Positions 24,568 to 33,464 of a DNA stretch of 64,000 nucleotides are shown one piece after another. Under the pieces are notes generated by a model, which did not search any database, was not told the origin of the DNA, and saw nothing but the letters and a program-made list of their open reading frames with translations. The stretch is from an uncultured Bacteroidales bacterium (GTDB lineage: Bacteria; Bacteroidota; Bacteroidia; Bacteroidales; UBA932): the NCBI GenBank assembly GCA_900318015.1, contig ONJB01000003.1, forward strand, positions 1-64,000, written 5' to 3'. Every line of letters starts with the position of its first letter. The first letter of the stretch is position 1. The position numbers and the translations under genes are program-made.

Positions 24568-25440
24568 ATGGCAGAAGAAAAGTGGGACGTTGTCATCAAA
24601 CCGAAAGACAACCTCTTCTCGGTGGATTTCAGAGAGCTTTGGCGTTACCGTGACTTGTGTTCCCTGTTTGTCAAGCGTAACATCATCACCCAGTACAAGC
24701 AGACCATCCTGGGGCCGGCCTGGTTCGTCATCCAACCGGCTCTTACGGTCATCATGTATATGATCGTATTCGGTGGTATCGCCGGGATCCCTACGGACGG
24801 AGTTCCCCGGCCATTGTTCTACCTGGCCGGTACTTGCATGTGGACCTATTTCTCCGGCTGCCTGACCAAGACTTCGAACACTTTCGTTTCGAATTCTGGC
24901 ATTTTTGGAAAGGTGTATTTCCCGAGGATGATCATGCCGATCGCGGACGTGATCAGCAATCTGCTTAAATTGGCGACCCAATTCGGTTTTTTCGTCATTG
25001 TGTACATCGTGTACGCGATTGTGGATTCTTCCTGTCAGGCCCACCTGACTTGGTATGCGTTGCTGTTCCCGCTGCTGATTGTCATGATGGCGGGCCTCGC
25101 CCTGGGTTTCGGTTTCATCATTTCCTCCATGACGACCAAGTACCGCGATCTCCAGGTCCTGTTTTCTTTCATCATTTCCCTGTGGATGTATGGGACCCCG
25201 ATCGTGTATCCGCTCAGTCAGACGAATGGAATGGTGTGGTTGGGAATCCCGGTCCATAAGCTCATGTGCCTGAATCCCGTCACCCCCGTCATCGAGGCCT
25301 TCAAGTACGGTTTCCTCGGGGCCGGTGAATTCGTGGGCTGGCGCTGGCTCATCTACAGCTTCGTCTTCATGTGTGTGTTATTGACCTTCGGCATCGTGGT
25401 GTTCAACAAGGTGCAGAAGAGTTTCATGGATACGGTGTAA
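24568..25440 (+). CDS. ABC-2 type polysaccharide exporter permease (Wzm-like)
   Basis: The 290-residue integral membrane protein has about six hydrophobic segments and the ABC-2 polysaccharide export signature (FVKRNIITQYKQTILGPAWFVIQP near the N-terminus, YGTPIVYP in the second half). With its ATPase it would export a completed, lipid-linked glycan across the inner membrane. The matching ATPase gene is not adjacent but lies about 11 kb downstream at 36553, separated by transferase genes. Confidence 0.92.
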   Translation: MAEEKWDVVIKPKDNLFSVDFRELWRYRDLCSLFVKRNIITQYKQTILGPAWFVIQPALTVIMYMIVFGGIAGIPTDGVPRPLFYLAGTCMWTYFSGCLTKTSNTFVSNSGIFGKVYFPRMIMPIADVISNLLKLATQFGFFVIVYIVYAIVDSSCQAHLTWYALLFPLLIVMMAGLALGFGFIISSMTTKYRDLQVLFSFIISLWMYGTPIVYPLSQTNGMVWLGIPVHKLMCLNPVTPVIEAFKYGFLGAGEFVGWRWLIYSFVFMCVLLTFGIVVFNKVQKSFMDTV

Positions 25441-25482
25441 ATGCTTCCGGATTAGCAGGTGGTGTCAATTGTGGCTGACGCA

Positions 25483-26406
25483 ATGGGTTTTGTCTATACG
25501 ATTATCGTCCCGCATAAGAATATGCCGGACCTGTTGCAGCGTTGCTTGGATTCGATTCCCGAACGGGATGATATCCAGGTAATCGTTGTCGATGACGATA
25601 GCGACCCTTCCCGGGTGGATTTCGGCCATTTCCCCGGTGCAGGCAGGAAGAATCTGGAGGTTGTTTTCGACAAACAGGGGCGAGGTCTTGGGAATGTGAG
25701 AAATGTGGGACTGGATCATGCCCGGGGGAAATGGGTCCTCTTTTGTGATGCGGACGATTTCTTCGCAGAAGATTTTCCCGCTATCTTGGATGAGATGGCC
25801 GAAGCGGAAGAGGATCTGGTCTTTTTCGGTGTCCGATCCGTTTTGTCAGAAAATCCGGCTATTCCCGCACCTCGGACGAAGTACGTGAATGAGTATATTT
25901 GGGGTTATCTGCACAATGATCACGATGAAAGTAACCTTCGTTACTGTTTCCCGATTGTGATGTGTAAATTATTCCGAAGGGAAATAATCGAGAGACATTC
26001 TATTCGTTGCAGTGAAACCCATTGGGGGAGCGATATTTATTTTTCGGCCCAATACGCGTGCGTATCCCCCCGGATCAGGGTGACAGAAAAGATCGGATAC
26101 GTGATCACCGTCAGGCAGGGTTCGTTGATCTCCAATTTTTGCGGCACCCGGGCGGAAGTTGCGGACCGGTTGCAGGAGGCCTTGAAGGCAGAGCGGCTCT
26201 ATGCCCAGTATCACCTTCCAAAACCAAAGTCAGGCTACCTGTCCAATCTGTTTCTGTGGATAACCTACAAAAAGCATGGTTTCCTGTGGTGTTTGAGGGC
26301 TTGTCTTTCGTTCTTGTTCCGGCCGTACTTGTTCAAGGCGATGTCCTTGTTCCTGATTAAGAGATTGGCGTACAAAACAGGCTTAAAAAAAAGCCACCGG
26401 AAATAG
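25483..26406 (+). CDS. Family 2 glycosyltransferase
   Basis: The protein of 307 residues (from the ATG) has a GT-A fold start (YTIIVPHKN) and the nucleotide-sugar/metal motif DADD at 89-92, followed by a C-terminal amphipathic, basic region that may touch the membrane. An in-frame GTG 24 bases upstream is an alternative start. Donor and acceptor cannot be told from the sequence. Confidence 0.8.
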   Translation: MGFVYTIIVPHKNMPDLLQRCLDSIPERDDIQVIVVDDDSDPSRVDFGHFPGAGRKNLEVVFDKQGRGLGNVRNVGLDHARGKWVLFCDADDFFAEDFPAILDEMAEAEEDLVFFGVRSVLSENPAIPAPRTKYVNEYIWGYLHNDHDESNLRYCFPIVMCKLFRREIIERHSIRCSETHWGSDIYFSAQYACVSPRIRVTEKIGYVITVRQGSLISNFCGTRAEVADRLQEALKAERLYAQYHLPKPKSGYLSNLFLWITYKKHGFLWCLRACLSFLFRPYLFKAMSLFLIKRLAYKTGLKKSHRK

Positions 26407-26424
26407 ACGATTAACTATTGTTTC

Positions 26425-27018
26425 ATGCGTTTGCTGCATCCCCGTCGAATTTGGAGATCTTTCCTCCGCAAGCTGCGGAACGGGTTGTTTGTGCTTCGAT
26501 GCCGGTTCAGACACGTGGATTGCCGGTTGGGGAAATATTGCAGGCTGGAAGGTTGCCGTGTTTTTGTCCGGGATAGTGGTGGCCGGATTGTCATAGCAGA
26601 CAATTGCAACATTCGAAACTGCACTTTTGCTTTTTATGGAGAAGGTGGATCGATTGTCGTCGGAGAGTCTACGACGATCAATGCACGTCGGGATGCCAGG
26701 ACAGGTCTTTGTGTCAAAGACGCTACCTCTATCCGTATCGGGGAGCGGGGACTCATTTCCAATTCCGTGGAGATAGCGACGACCGATTGGCATCGGATCG
26801 TGGATGAGAATGACAATATGCTGAATGTCAACCAGGATGTGCATATCGCAGAACATGTCTGGATTTGCAGGAGAGTGCTCATCGGGAAAGGTGTTTCCAT
26901 CGGCAGCGATTCCGTTATCGGCGCCTGCAGCGTCGTGACGAAATCCGTTCCGGACAGTCATGTTCTCATCGCTGGAAATCCGGCGAGCGTAAAGAAGCCG
27001 ATCCATAACTGGAAGTGA
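26425..27018 (+). CDS. Hexapeptide-repeat acyltransferase
   Basis: The 197-residue protein has a basic N-terminus and then left-handed beta-helix repeats, ending IGACSVVTKSVPDSHVLIAGNPA, the signature of the serine/sugar O-acetyltransferase group. His residues in TTDWHRIVDE fit the catalytic position of the family. It probably acetylates a sugar in the glycan. GC content here looks lower than in the housekeeping genes at the left of the window. Confidence 0.8.
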   Translation: MRLLHPRRIWRSFLRKLRNGLFVLRCRFRHVDCRLGKYCRLEGCRVFVRDSGGRIVIADNCNIRNCTFAFYGEGGSIVVGESTTINARRDARTGLCVKDATSIRIGERGLISNSVEIATTDWHRIVDENDNMLNVNQDVHIAEHVWICRRVLIGKGVSIGSDSVIGACSVVTKSVPDSHVLIAGNPASVKKPIHNWK

Positions 27019-27119
27019 TTATGGATAACTTCGGTTTTGAAGAGAGTACTTAAGTGGGAACAGTATCATTTCTGGGTGACTGACAAACCTTGCACGGTTT
27101 AGCGAGTTAAGAGATAGTT

Positions 27120-27575
27120 ATGTACAACAACAGAGTCGTAGTCTACACTTCCGGAACGTTCGACATGTTTCATTCCAATCATCTGAAGATGATCGAGTAC
27201 GCCCGTGGACTGGGCGATACGCTCATCGTGGGCGTGAGTACCGACGAACTGGTGGCGAGCTACAAGAATCCGCCTATCATCCCGTTCGAGGAGCGGATCG
27301 CCATCATCAAGGCGCTCAAGTATCCGGACATTGTGATCCCGCAGCGGACGCTGGACCATACCGAGGCAGTGAAGAAGATGAACATTGATGTGTTCGTCGT
27401 CGGGGACGACTGGGTCGGGAAGTATGACTACCTGAAGGAGCTCGGTGTGACTGTGTTTTACTTCCCGCGGGGCGAGGGTGCTTCGACAACTGAAATCAAG
27501 AAAACGATTCTGGAGCGGTATGAAGGGACCATCCGCGCAATCGATCATCAACCCAATCCGGATGTGGTGAAATGA
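27120..27575 (+). CDS. TagD-like cytidylyltransferase
   Basis: The 151-residue nucleotidyltransferase has the GTFDMFHSNH motif (where glycerol-3-phosphate cytidylyltransferases usually have HxGH) and GEGASTTEIKK, matching the family's substrate and CTP loop. It would activate a polyol phosphate such as glycerol-3-phosphate to its CDP form. It lies near an SDR oxidoreductase and a CDP-glycerol phosphotransferase-like gene, which together suggest a polyol-phosphate decoration. It overlaps the next gene by 4 bases. Substrate is inferred from context. Confidence 0.75.
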   Translation: MYNNRVVVYTSGTFDMFHSNHLKMIEYARGLGDTLIVGVSTDELVASYKNPPIIPFEERIAIIKALKYPDIVIPQRTLDHTEAVKKMNIDVFVVGDDWVGKYDYLKELGVTVFYFPRGEGASTTEIKKTILERYEGTIRAIDHQPNPDVVK

Positions 27576-28561
27576 CCCTCTCCATCATCATACCTGTCTA
27601 TAACACGGAAGCCACTCTTCCGCTCTGTATTGACAGTATCCTGTCCCAAAGTTTCACGGACTTCGAGCTCTTGCTGGTCGATGACGGAAGCAAGGATGGG
27701 AGCAGGGCCGTCTGTGACAGATATGCGGAGAAGGATTCCCGCGTCCGCGTTTTCCACCAAAAGAACGGCGGCTGTAGTTCGGCGAGGAATAAAGGGCTGG
27801 ACCATGTATCGGGAGAATGGGTTTATTTTGTCGATTCCGATGATGTAGTCCTTCCCGGGGGACTGCAGACGCTTGTGGATTGTATCCGTGAAGATGTTGA
27901 TATCGTGATGGCGGGTTTTGAGCGGTCCGATGAAGACGGAAACATATTCTATCGGGTGGAGGATCGGATTACGACACTGTTTGATAAGCGGGAATCATTG
28001 TCCACTTTGTATGAAAGGTATGAGAAGTATTATGATTACCTTGGCTACTGTTGGATGAGGTTGTTCCGGAACAGAATCATTCAGAAGTACCATCTCCGGT
28101 TCGATACGGATATCCGGATCAAGGAGGATTCTTTGTTTATAGTCCAGTATCTTTGCCGATCCAACGGTGTCACGGTATTCACATTGACTCCGGTATATAA
28201 ATACTGCATGCGGAAGGATAGCCTGATGGGTGAATACATGCGGGAAATCAATGATTCTTTCGTGGATCCTTTATTTTCGTTGCAGAAGATGAAACATGAG
28301 ATTGCGTCCTGTTTTTCTCCTTGCAGCGAGTTGGTCTTTATCGCCAACGAAGGGATTTGGATCAGGTATCACAAGCTTCTGGCCAGGATGAGGAAACACG
28401 GGATCAGCGACGATGGGTTGCGTCGTAAGATGGAGAGCATCGTTAAAAAAGAGTTGAAGTTCGGTTTTTTTGTTAGAAAGAAACTGAAGAAAATTAAGCG
28501 GATCATGCAAGGCTGGTGTTCTGAGCGGAAGATTTGCAGGTTGTGCAGAACGGCAGCGTAG
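27572..28561 (+). CDS. Family 2 glycosyltransferase
   Basis: The 329-residue protein has the GT2 start LSIIIPVYNTEATL, the VDDGSKDGS motif and DSDD at 88-91. It is closely related to the product at 30509 (FTDFELLLVDDGS, SSARN), pointing to duplication. The basic C-terminus may sit at the membrane. It is translationally coupled to the cytidylyltransferase upstream. Confidence 0.85.
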   Translation: MTLSIIIPVYNTEATLPLCIDSILSQSFTDFELLLVDDGSKDGSRAVCDRYAEKDSRVRVFHQKNGGCSSARNKGLDHVSGEWVYFVDSDDVVLPGGLQTLVDCIREDVDIVMAGFERSDEDGNIFYRVEDRITTLFDKRESLSTLYERYEKYYDYLGYCWMRLFRNRIIQKYHLRFDTDIRIKEDSLFIVQYLCRSNGVTVFTLTPVYKYCMRKDSLMGEYMREINDSFVDPLFSLQKMKHEIASCFSPCSELVFIANEGIWIRYHKLLARMRKHGISDDGLRRKMESIVKKELKFGFFVRKKLKKIKRIMQGWCSERKICRLCRTAA

Positions 28562-28572
28562 TCACACGTGAA

Positions 28573-29298
28573 ATGAAGGCATTGGTAGTCGGAGGCAGTT
28601 CGGGAATTGGCCTGAGCATCGTGCTCAACCTGGTCGGCCGCGAGGCGTGCGACCGGGTGTTCGTGCTGGACAAGGCGGCCTTCCCGGAGGCGTACCGGTC
28701 GGATAAGATTGAGCCGGCCGTTTGCGACCTCTCCCTGGGCGACTACTCCTGCCTGGAGGGAATCGATGACATCGACGCGCTCTACATCACCGCCGGTTTC
28801 GGCCACTTGAAGTTCTTCCAGGAGTTGTCGGAGGAGTATATCGACAGCAGTTTTTCCGTCAATGCCGTGGCGCCGATCCAGATTATCCGGCACTATTACG
28901 ATCGGATGCTTTCGGAGAAGGATTTCACCTGTGCCGTGATGGTGAGCATCGCCGGCCGGCTGTCTTCACCGCTGTTCAGCGTGTACAGCGCCACGAAGGC
29001 GGCCCTCAGCAAGTTCATCGAGGCTGTCAATGTGGAGTTGGATGTGCAGGGAAGCAAGAATCGGATCTTGGAAGTATCTCCGGGGTCTTTGAAGGGAACC
29101 GGGTTTTCGGGGGGTGCTTCCCGACCCGAAATGACTGCCCCCCTGGCGGATGAAATTATCTGTCGGGCAGAGTGTCATGAGGAACTGTTCATCCCTCAAT
29201 ATGATGAAGTATTCAGAGACGTGATAGCCCGGTATTCTGCCAACGCCCATCAGTTTGGCGTCTCGAGCTATTGGTATAAAAAGAAAGGGAGAGAATGA
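28573..29298 (+). CDS. Short-chain dehydrogenase/reductase
   Basis: The 241-residue SDR protein has the Rossmann motif GGSSGIG near residue 7, an ITAGFG segment in place of NNAG, and active-site YSATK. SDR enzymes next to cytidylyltransferases and polyol phosphotransferases often reduce a keto-sugar phosphate to the polyol phosphate that is then activated with CTP. That role is inferred from neighbours. The ATG at 28573 is preferred over a TTG 39 bases upstream that would overlap the previous gene. Confidence 0.8.
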   Translation: MKALVVGGSSGIGLSIVLNLVGREACDRVFVLDKAAFPEAYRSDKIEPAVCDLSLGDYSCLEGIDDIDALYITAGFGHLKFFQELSEEYIDSSFSVNAVAPIQIIRHYYDRMLSEKDFTCAVMVSIAGRLSSPLFSVYSATKAALSKFIEAVNVELDVQGSKNRILEVSPGSLKGTGFSGGASRPEMTAPLADEIICRAECHEELFIPQYDEVFRDVIARYSANAHQFGVSSYWYKKKGRE

Positions 29299-30506
29299 AA
29301 AGGATTATTCAATTGCTTAAATGGCGGGCATATCATTTTTGGCTCGGGCTGAAGATGATATCCATCCGTAAAAAGGACAGGATCCGCTTTCTCTTTATCC
29401 TTCAGGAACTGTCGCAGTGGAAGACCGAGTCTCTCTATAAGGCGATGCTGGATCACCCGAGATTCGAACCGATCCTGGGGATTACCCAGAATCCGGAGTA
29501 TCCCGGTTCAGAAAAAACCGTTGCCAAGTATTGTTTGGAAAAAGGTTATCCAGTGGTTTCGCTGGATCCCCGGAAGACGATTTCCGAACAACTTGAGGTG
29601 GACATGTTAATGCATCAGAAGCCGTATTATATAGAGATTAATCCGGCTCATAGAATCGAATCCAATCCGGGTATTCCAACCGTTTATGTCCCTTATTATC
29701 TGTCTTTGATTACGGAAGAATGGACGGTCAATGCAAGGGCGACCCTTCTGGCCTGGCGACTTTTTTTCGATAACGCCGAGGATAGCGATTCGTGGTCGAA
29801 GATGAATAAGCTGCATGGATTGAACTATTGCGTGACCGGTCTTCCGATGATGGATGAGATGCTGATTCCCCAAGCGGACCTGGTCGACGACTGGCCGGTC
29901 AAGGATAACAGAAAGAGAATCATCTACGCCCCGCATCACACGATCGGCGACTATCATTGGGAAGGGATCGCATACTCCACCTTCCTGGATTATTGTCAAT
30001 TCATGTTGGAGATGAGGGATAAATACAAGGAGCAGGTTTTCTTTGTTTTCAAACCCCATCCGCATCTGTATTCCAACTTGGTAGACTATTGGGGAGAAGA
30101 AAAAGCCCGTAGCTATTATGCCGCATGGGCAGATGAAGACAGCAGCCAAGTCAGGGTCAATGACAAGTATTTGTCCTTGTTCAAGTATTCCGACGCGATG
30201 ATCCATGATTGCAGCTCTTTTACTATCGAGTATATGTTTACCGGGAATCCCGTCCTTTATTTGGAAAGGGACAGCCACCATGCAGACAATATGTCCGCGA
30301 CGGCCGCCCGGGCATATGGCTTGCACTATAAGGCGTGGTCGGAAAAGGATATCGAGTCGTTCATCCAGCGGGTTATTGCCGGGGAAGATCCACTTGCAGG
30401 TGAAAGGCGGCAATTTGTAAATACGAATTTAAGGCCTCCTCATGGCAAGTCCGCTTGTGAGAATATCATCAATGCGATTTTGGGGAAGGAAGAATACCAC
30501 CGTTAG
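29295..30506 (+). CDS. CDP-glycerol glycerophosphotransferase-family protein
   Basis: The 403-residue protein resembles the TagB/TagF family of polyol-phosphate transferases. Towards the C-terminus it has FKPHPHL, then HDCSSFTIEYMFTGNPVLYLE, corresponding to the family's conserved HP and SSxxxDxxxxxxPxxxY elements. It has a basic N-terminus and no membrane helix, consistent with peripheral inner-membrane action. With the TagD-like and SDR genes it forms a predicted CDP-polyol module. Overlaps the SDR gene by 4 bases. Confidence 0.75.
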   Translation: MKRIIQLLKWRAYHFWLGLKMISIRKKDRIRFLFILQELSQWKTESLYKAMLDHPRFEPILGITQNPEYPGSEKTVAKYCLEKGYPVVSLDPRKTISEQLEVDMLMHQKPYYIEINPAHRIESNPGIPTVYVPYYLSLITEEWTVNARATLLAWRLFFDNAEDSDSWSKMNKLHGLNYCVTGLPMMDEMLIPQADLVDDWPVKDNRKRIIYAPHHTIGDYHWEGIAYSTFLDYCQFMLEMRDKYKEQVFFVFKPHPHLYSNLVDYWGEEKARSYYAAWADEDSSQVRVNDKYLSLFKYSDAMIHDCSSFTIEYMFTGNPVLYLERDSHHADNMSATAARAYGLHYKAWSEKDIESFIQRVIAGEDPLAGERRQFVNTNLRPPHGKSACENIINAILGKEEYHR

Positions 30507-30508
30507 CA

Positions 30509-31465
30509 ATGCCTTTGGTATCCATCGTCATACCTGTTTATAATGTGGCTCCTTATCTGCAAACTTGCATTGAAAGTATCAGGAGTCAGGATTTCACTGA
30601 TTTTGAACTTCTGCTGGTTGATGATGGCAGTACGGACGGGAGTGGCGGTATCTGTGACCGGATAGCCGGGGAGGACTCCAGGATCCGTGTGTTCCATAAA
30701 GAAAACGGCGGCGTAAGTTCAGCCAGGAACCTGGGGATGCTGCATGCAAATGGAGAATGGATAAGTTTCGCCGATGCCGACGATCATCTCCTGGAACGTG
30801 GTTTGCAACTTCTGGTTGACGGCATCTCTGATGATGTCGATATGGTTTGGGGCGGCTATGTAGTATTTGATGAGCAGGGGGAGAAGACATATGCCATTTC
30901 CGCAAGGGAATCCGAGTTCCTGACAAATAAGGAGGGGCTTGAGATGCTGTATAATCCACGGTACTATCGGTATCTCGGGTTTGTTTGGGGGCGGCTATTC
31001 CGGCGGGAAGTTCTGTGTTCTTCGCAGATTCGCTTTGATGAGGATATCAAATACAACGAAGATCGTCTCTTCTGTACTCGGTTTATGTGTGCGTCCAATG
31101 CCGGAATCCGTTATTTCACCACGCCGGTTTATGAATACTTGGAGCGGTCGGACAGTGCGATGGGATTAATAGAGAGAACTTTTCGGCCTGAATTCATTAC
31201 GGATATGACGGCTTTCATCCGGATGAAGGATGTGATAGGCGCTGATTATCAAGAAGATGATAGGATTCGTGAGATGACAGAAACCAGCTGTTATGAGAGT
31301 TGGAGGAGGATGGCCAGAATGAGAGGGTACTCGGATTCCACGTTTAGGACAAAGGCTGGTATCGTATTTCAATTAATCATGGGATTGGGCCTCAGGAGAT
31401 TCCTCAATCTGGATTGGCCCCGAAACAGGAATCGTATCAAGATGTTTCTCAAAAAGCATTTATGA
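30509..31465 (+). CDS. Family 2 glycosyltransferase
   Basis: The 318-residue GT2 enzyme begins VSIVIPVYNVAPYL, with DDGSTDGS and DADD at 89-92. It is a paralogue of the protein at 27572. It begins two bases after the glycerophosphotransferase-like gene and overlaps the next start. Linkage specificity is unknown. Confidence 0.85.
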   Translation: MPLVSIVIPVYNVAPYLQTCIESIRSQDFTDFELLLVDDGSTDGSGGICDRIAGEDSRIRVFHKENGGVSSARNLGMLHANGEWISFADADDHLLERGLQLLVDGISDDVDMVWGGYVVFDEQGEKTYAISARESEFLTNKEGLEMLYNPRYYRYLGFVWGRLFRREVLCSSQIRFDEDIKYNEDRLFCTRFMCASNAGIRYFTTPVYEYLERSDSAMGLIERTFRPEFITDMTAFIRMKDVIGADYQEDDRIREMTETSCYESWRRMARMRGYSDSTFRTKAGIVFQLIMGLGLRRFLNLDWPRNRNRIKMFLKKHL

Positions 31466-32451
31466 TGACCAGCAAACTGTTATCCATCATTATTCCGGTC
31501 TATAAGGTAGAGGCTTACATCAACAAGTGCCTCGATTCATTGCTGGTTTCTCCCGAATGGATGGAGAAACTGGAAGTGGTCATCGTCAACGATGGTACGC
31601 CGGACAATTCGGCCGAGATGAGCCGGGAGTATGTGAAACGGTATCCGGGGACCTTCCGGCAGATCGACAAGGAGAACGGCGGCCATGGTTCCGCCTGGAA
31701 TGTGGGATTGAAGGAAGCGACGGGGAAGTACCTCCGTTTCCTGGACTCGGATGACTGGTTCACGAACCTGGACCGTTTGATGAGTGATTTGCAGGAAAGT
31801 GATGCGGATGTCGTTTTCAACCCTTTTATCAAGGAATTCGCGTATGACAACAGGACCGAGACCGTGGAAGTCCCTCCTGTCCAAGGAACGGAACGTATAG
31901 ACCCGGGCAATTGGGGAACCGCCCGAAGAGGGCTGAACAGCGTCAATTTCTGGAGCACCACCTATAAAACAGAGATATTGAAGCCGCTTCAGCCGTTGTT
32001 TGCAGAGAAGACCATGTTCGATGATTACATCATCACTTGGGCTCCACTCGTTCACGGACGGACCTATATGTCCCTGGATTATCCGGTTTATCATTATTTA
32101 ATCGGCCGTCCCGGGCAGACCATGTCGTTGACCCAGCAGCGCAAAGGCGCCCTTTCGTATGTGAAATGCTTCGACCAATATGAATCGGTGCGGTCGCGGA
32201 TCGATGAGCAGGCCGTTCCCGCCGAATTGCTGGGTTGTATCGACGATGCCATTGCCGGGTATGCAAGTTATATCTTCGCGAGCATGATATACCTCCCGTT
32301 GAAGGACGCCCTGGAGAAGATTAAATATCTTTGGAAGAATTACCTTGCGGATGAGCCGGACAAGTCCAAGCTCCTGAAACGGTATGCGGCCCTGCCGGGA
32401 GTGGTTTTCTATTATGTCGAGCATTTACGCAGGAAGATTAGACATATCTGA
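31462..32451 (+). CDS. Family 2 glycosyltransferase (tandem duplicate, copy 1)
   Basis: The 329-residue GT2 enzyme has LSIIIPVYKVEAYINKCLDSL, NDGTPDNSAEMSREYVKR and the FLDSDDW motif. It is strongly similar to the next gene, including shared DNA in the catalytic half, so the two arose by tandem duplication and then diverged. The start at 31462 overlaps the upstream stop (ATGA); the next codon is also ATG. Confidence 0.85.
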   Translation: MMTSKLLSIIIPVYKVEAYINKCLDSLLVSPEWMEKLEVVIVNDGTPDNSAEMSREYVKRYPGTFRQIDKENGGHGSAWNVGLKEATGKYLRFLDSDDWFTNLDRLMSDLQESDADVVFNPFIKEFAYDNRTETVEVPPVQGTERIDPGNWGTARRGLNSVNFWSTTYKTEILKPLQPLFAEKTMFDDYIITWAPLVHGRTYMSLDYPVYHYLIGRPGQTMSLTQQRKGALSYVKCFDQYESVRSRIDEQAVPAELLGCIDDAIAGYASYIFASMIYLPLKDALEKIKYLWKNYLADEPDKSKLLKRYAALPGVVFYYVEHLRRKIRHI

Positions 32452-32452
32452 T

Positions 32453-33463
32453 ATGCAAAAATTACTGACCGTCGTCATCCCTGTTTACAAGGTCGAGGCA
32501 TATATCAACAAGTGCCTTGATTCCTTGATCATCGACCCGGAGCTGATGGAAAAGATGGATGTCCTGATCGTCAACGACGGGACACCGGACAATTCCGCCG
32601 AGATGAGCCGGGAATATGTGAAACGATTCCCGGGTGTTTTCCGGCAGATCGACAAGGAGAACGGGGGCCATGGGAGCGTGTGGAACCTGGGTGTCAAGGA
32701 AGCCTATGGCAAATATGTCAAATTCCTCGATTCCGACGATTGGCTGGAGAACTTGGATACCATGGTCCGGAAACTGGAACAGACGGATGCGGACCTGATC
32801 ATCACATCCTGCATCGCCCATTGCCCGGGTGACGTCCTCTGGAAGTTGGAAATCAAGGATATGGAATTCGACCGGGTCTATGATGCCGACAAGTTCGACT
32901 GGCTGGGCAACCGGAGTCACTGGAATTATATCTTCCACCACTGCGCCATCTATAAGACGGAGATGTTCCGCCAATATCTCCCTCTTTTCCTGGAAAAACA
33001 GCCCTACGATGACGTAATCCTGTGCGCGGCTCCCATCATCGGGGCTAGGACCCTTGTCGCTTGGGACCTTGAGGTTTACCATTACCTGATGGACCGGGAA
33101 GGCCAGAGCATTTCGGCTGAAGTCCAGAGGCGGAATGTCGGAGCCGGCGTCAAAGTCCACAAGAGCACCATCGATTTCATCGAGTCGCACCCGGTTACGG
33201 ATCCGGCGTCGACCAAGAAAGCCTATTTCGATGTCAAGCTGCCAAAACTCTATAACTGGGGGTATCGCACTTTCGGGGATTCCCGTCCTTATGGAGAGGC
33301 GAAACGGAAAGTGAAGGAGTGGGATGAATGGACTCGCAAACGGAATCCCGGCGTGAACACGTTGTGGATGAAGCTGTACCGCGCGTTGCCCTATCCTTTG
33401 TATCGGTTTGCCTATAAGAGCTTCTTGAAGTTGAGGAAACTCTACTTCAGAATCAAGAAATGA
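32453..33463 (+). CDS. Family 2 glycosyltransferase (tandem duplicate, copy 2)
   Basis: The 336-residue paralogue of the preceding protein shares NDGTPDNSAEMSREYVKRFPG, RQIDKENGGHGS and FLDSDDW. Divergence is greatest in the acceptor-binding C-terminal half, which suggests different linkages. The first good start follows the previous stop by one base. Confidence 0.85.
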   Translation: MQKLLTVVIPVYKVEAYINKCLDSLIIDPELMEKMDVLIVNDGTPDNSAEMSREYVKRFPGVFRQIDKENGGHGSVWNLGVKEAYGKYVKFLDSDDWLENLDTMVRKLEQTDADLIITSCIAHCPGDVLWKLEIKDMEFDRVYDADKFDWLGNRSHWNYIFHHCAIYKTEMFRQYLPLFLEKQPYDDVILCAAPIIGARTLVAWDLEVYHYLMDREGQSISAEVQRRNVGAGVKVHKSTIDFIESHPVTDPASTKKAYFDVKLPKLYNWGYRTFGDSRPYGEAKRKVKEWDEWTRKRNPGVNTLWMKLYRALPYPLYRFAYKSFLKLRKLYFRIKK

Positions 33464-33464
33464 T

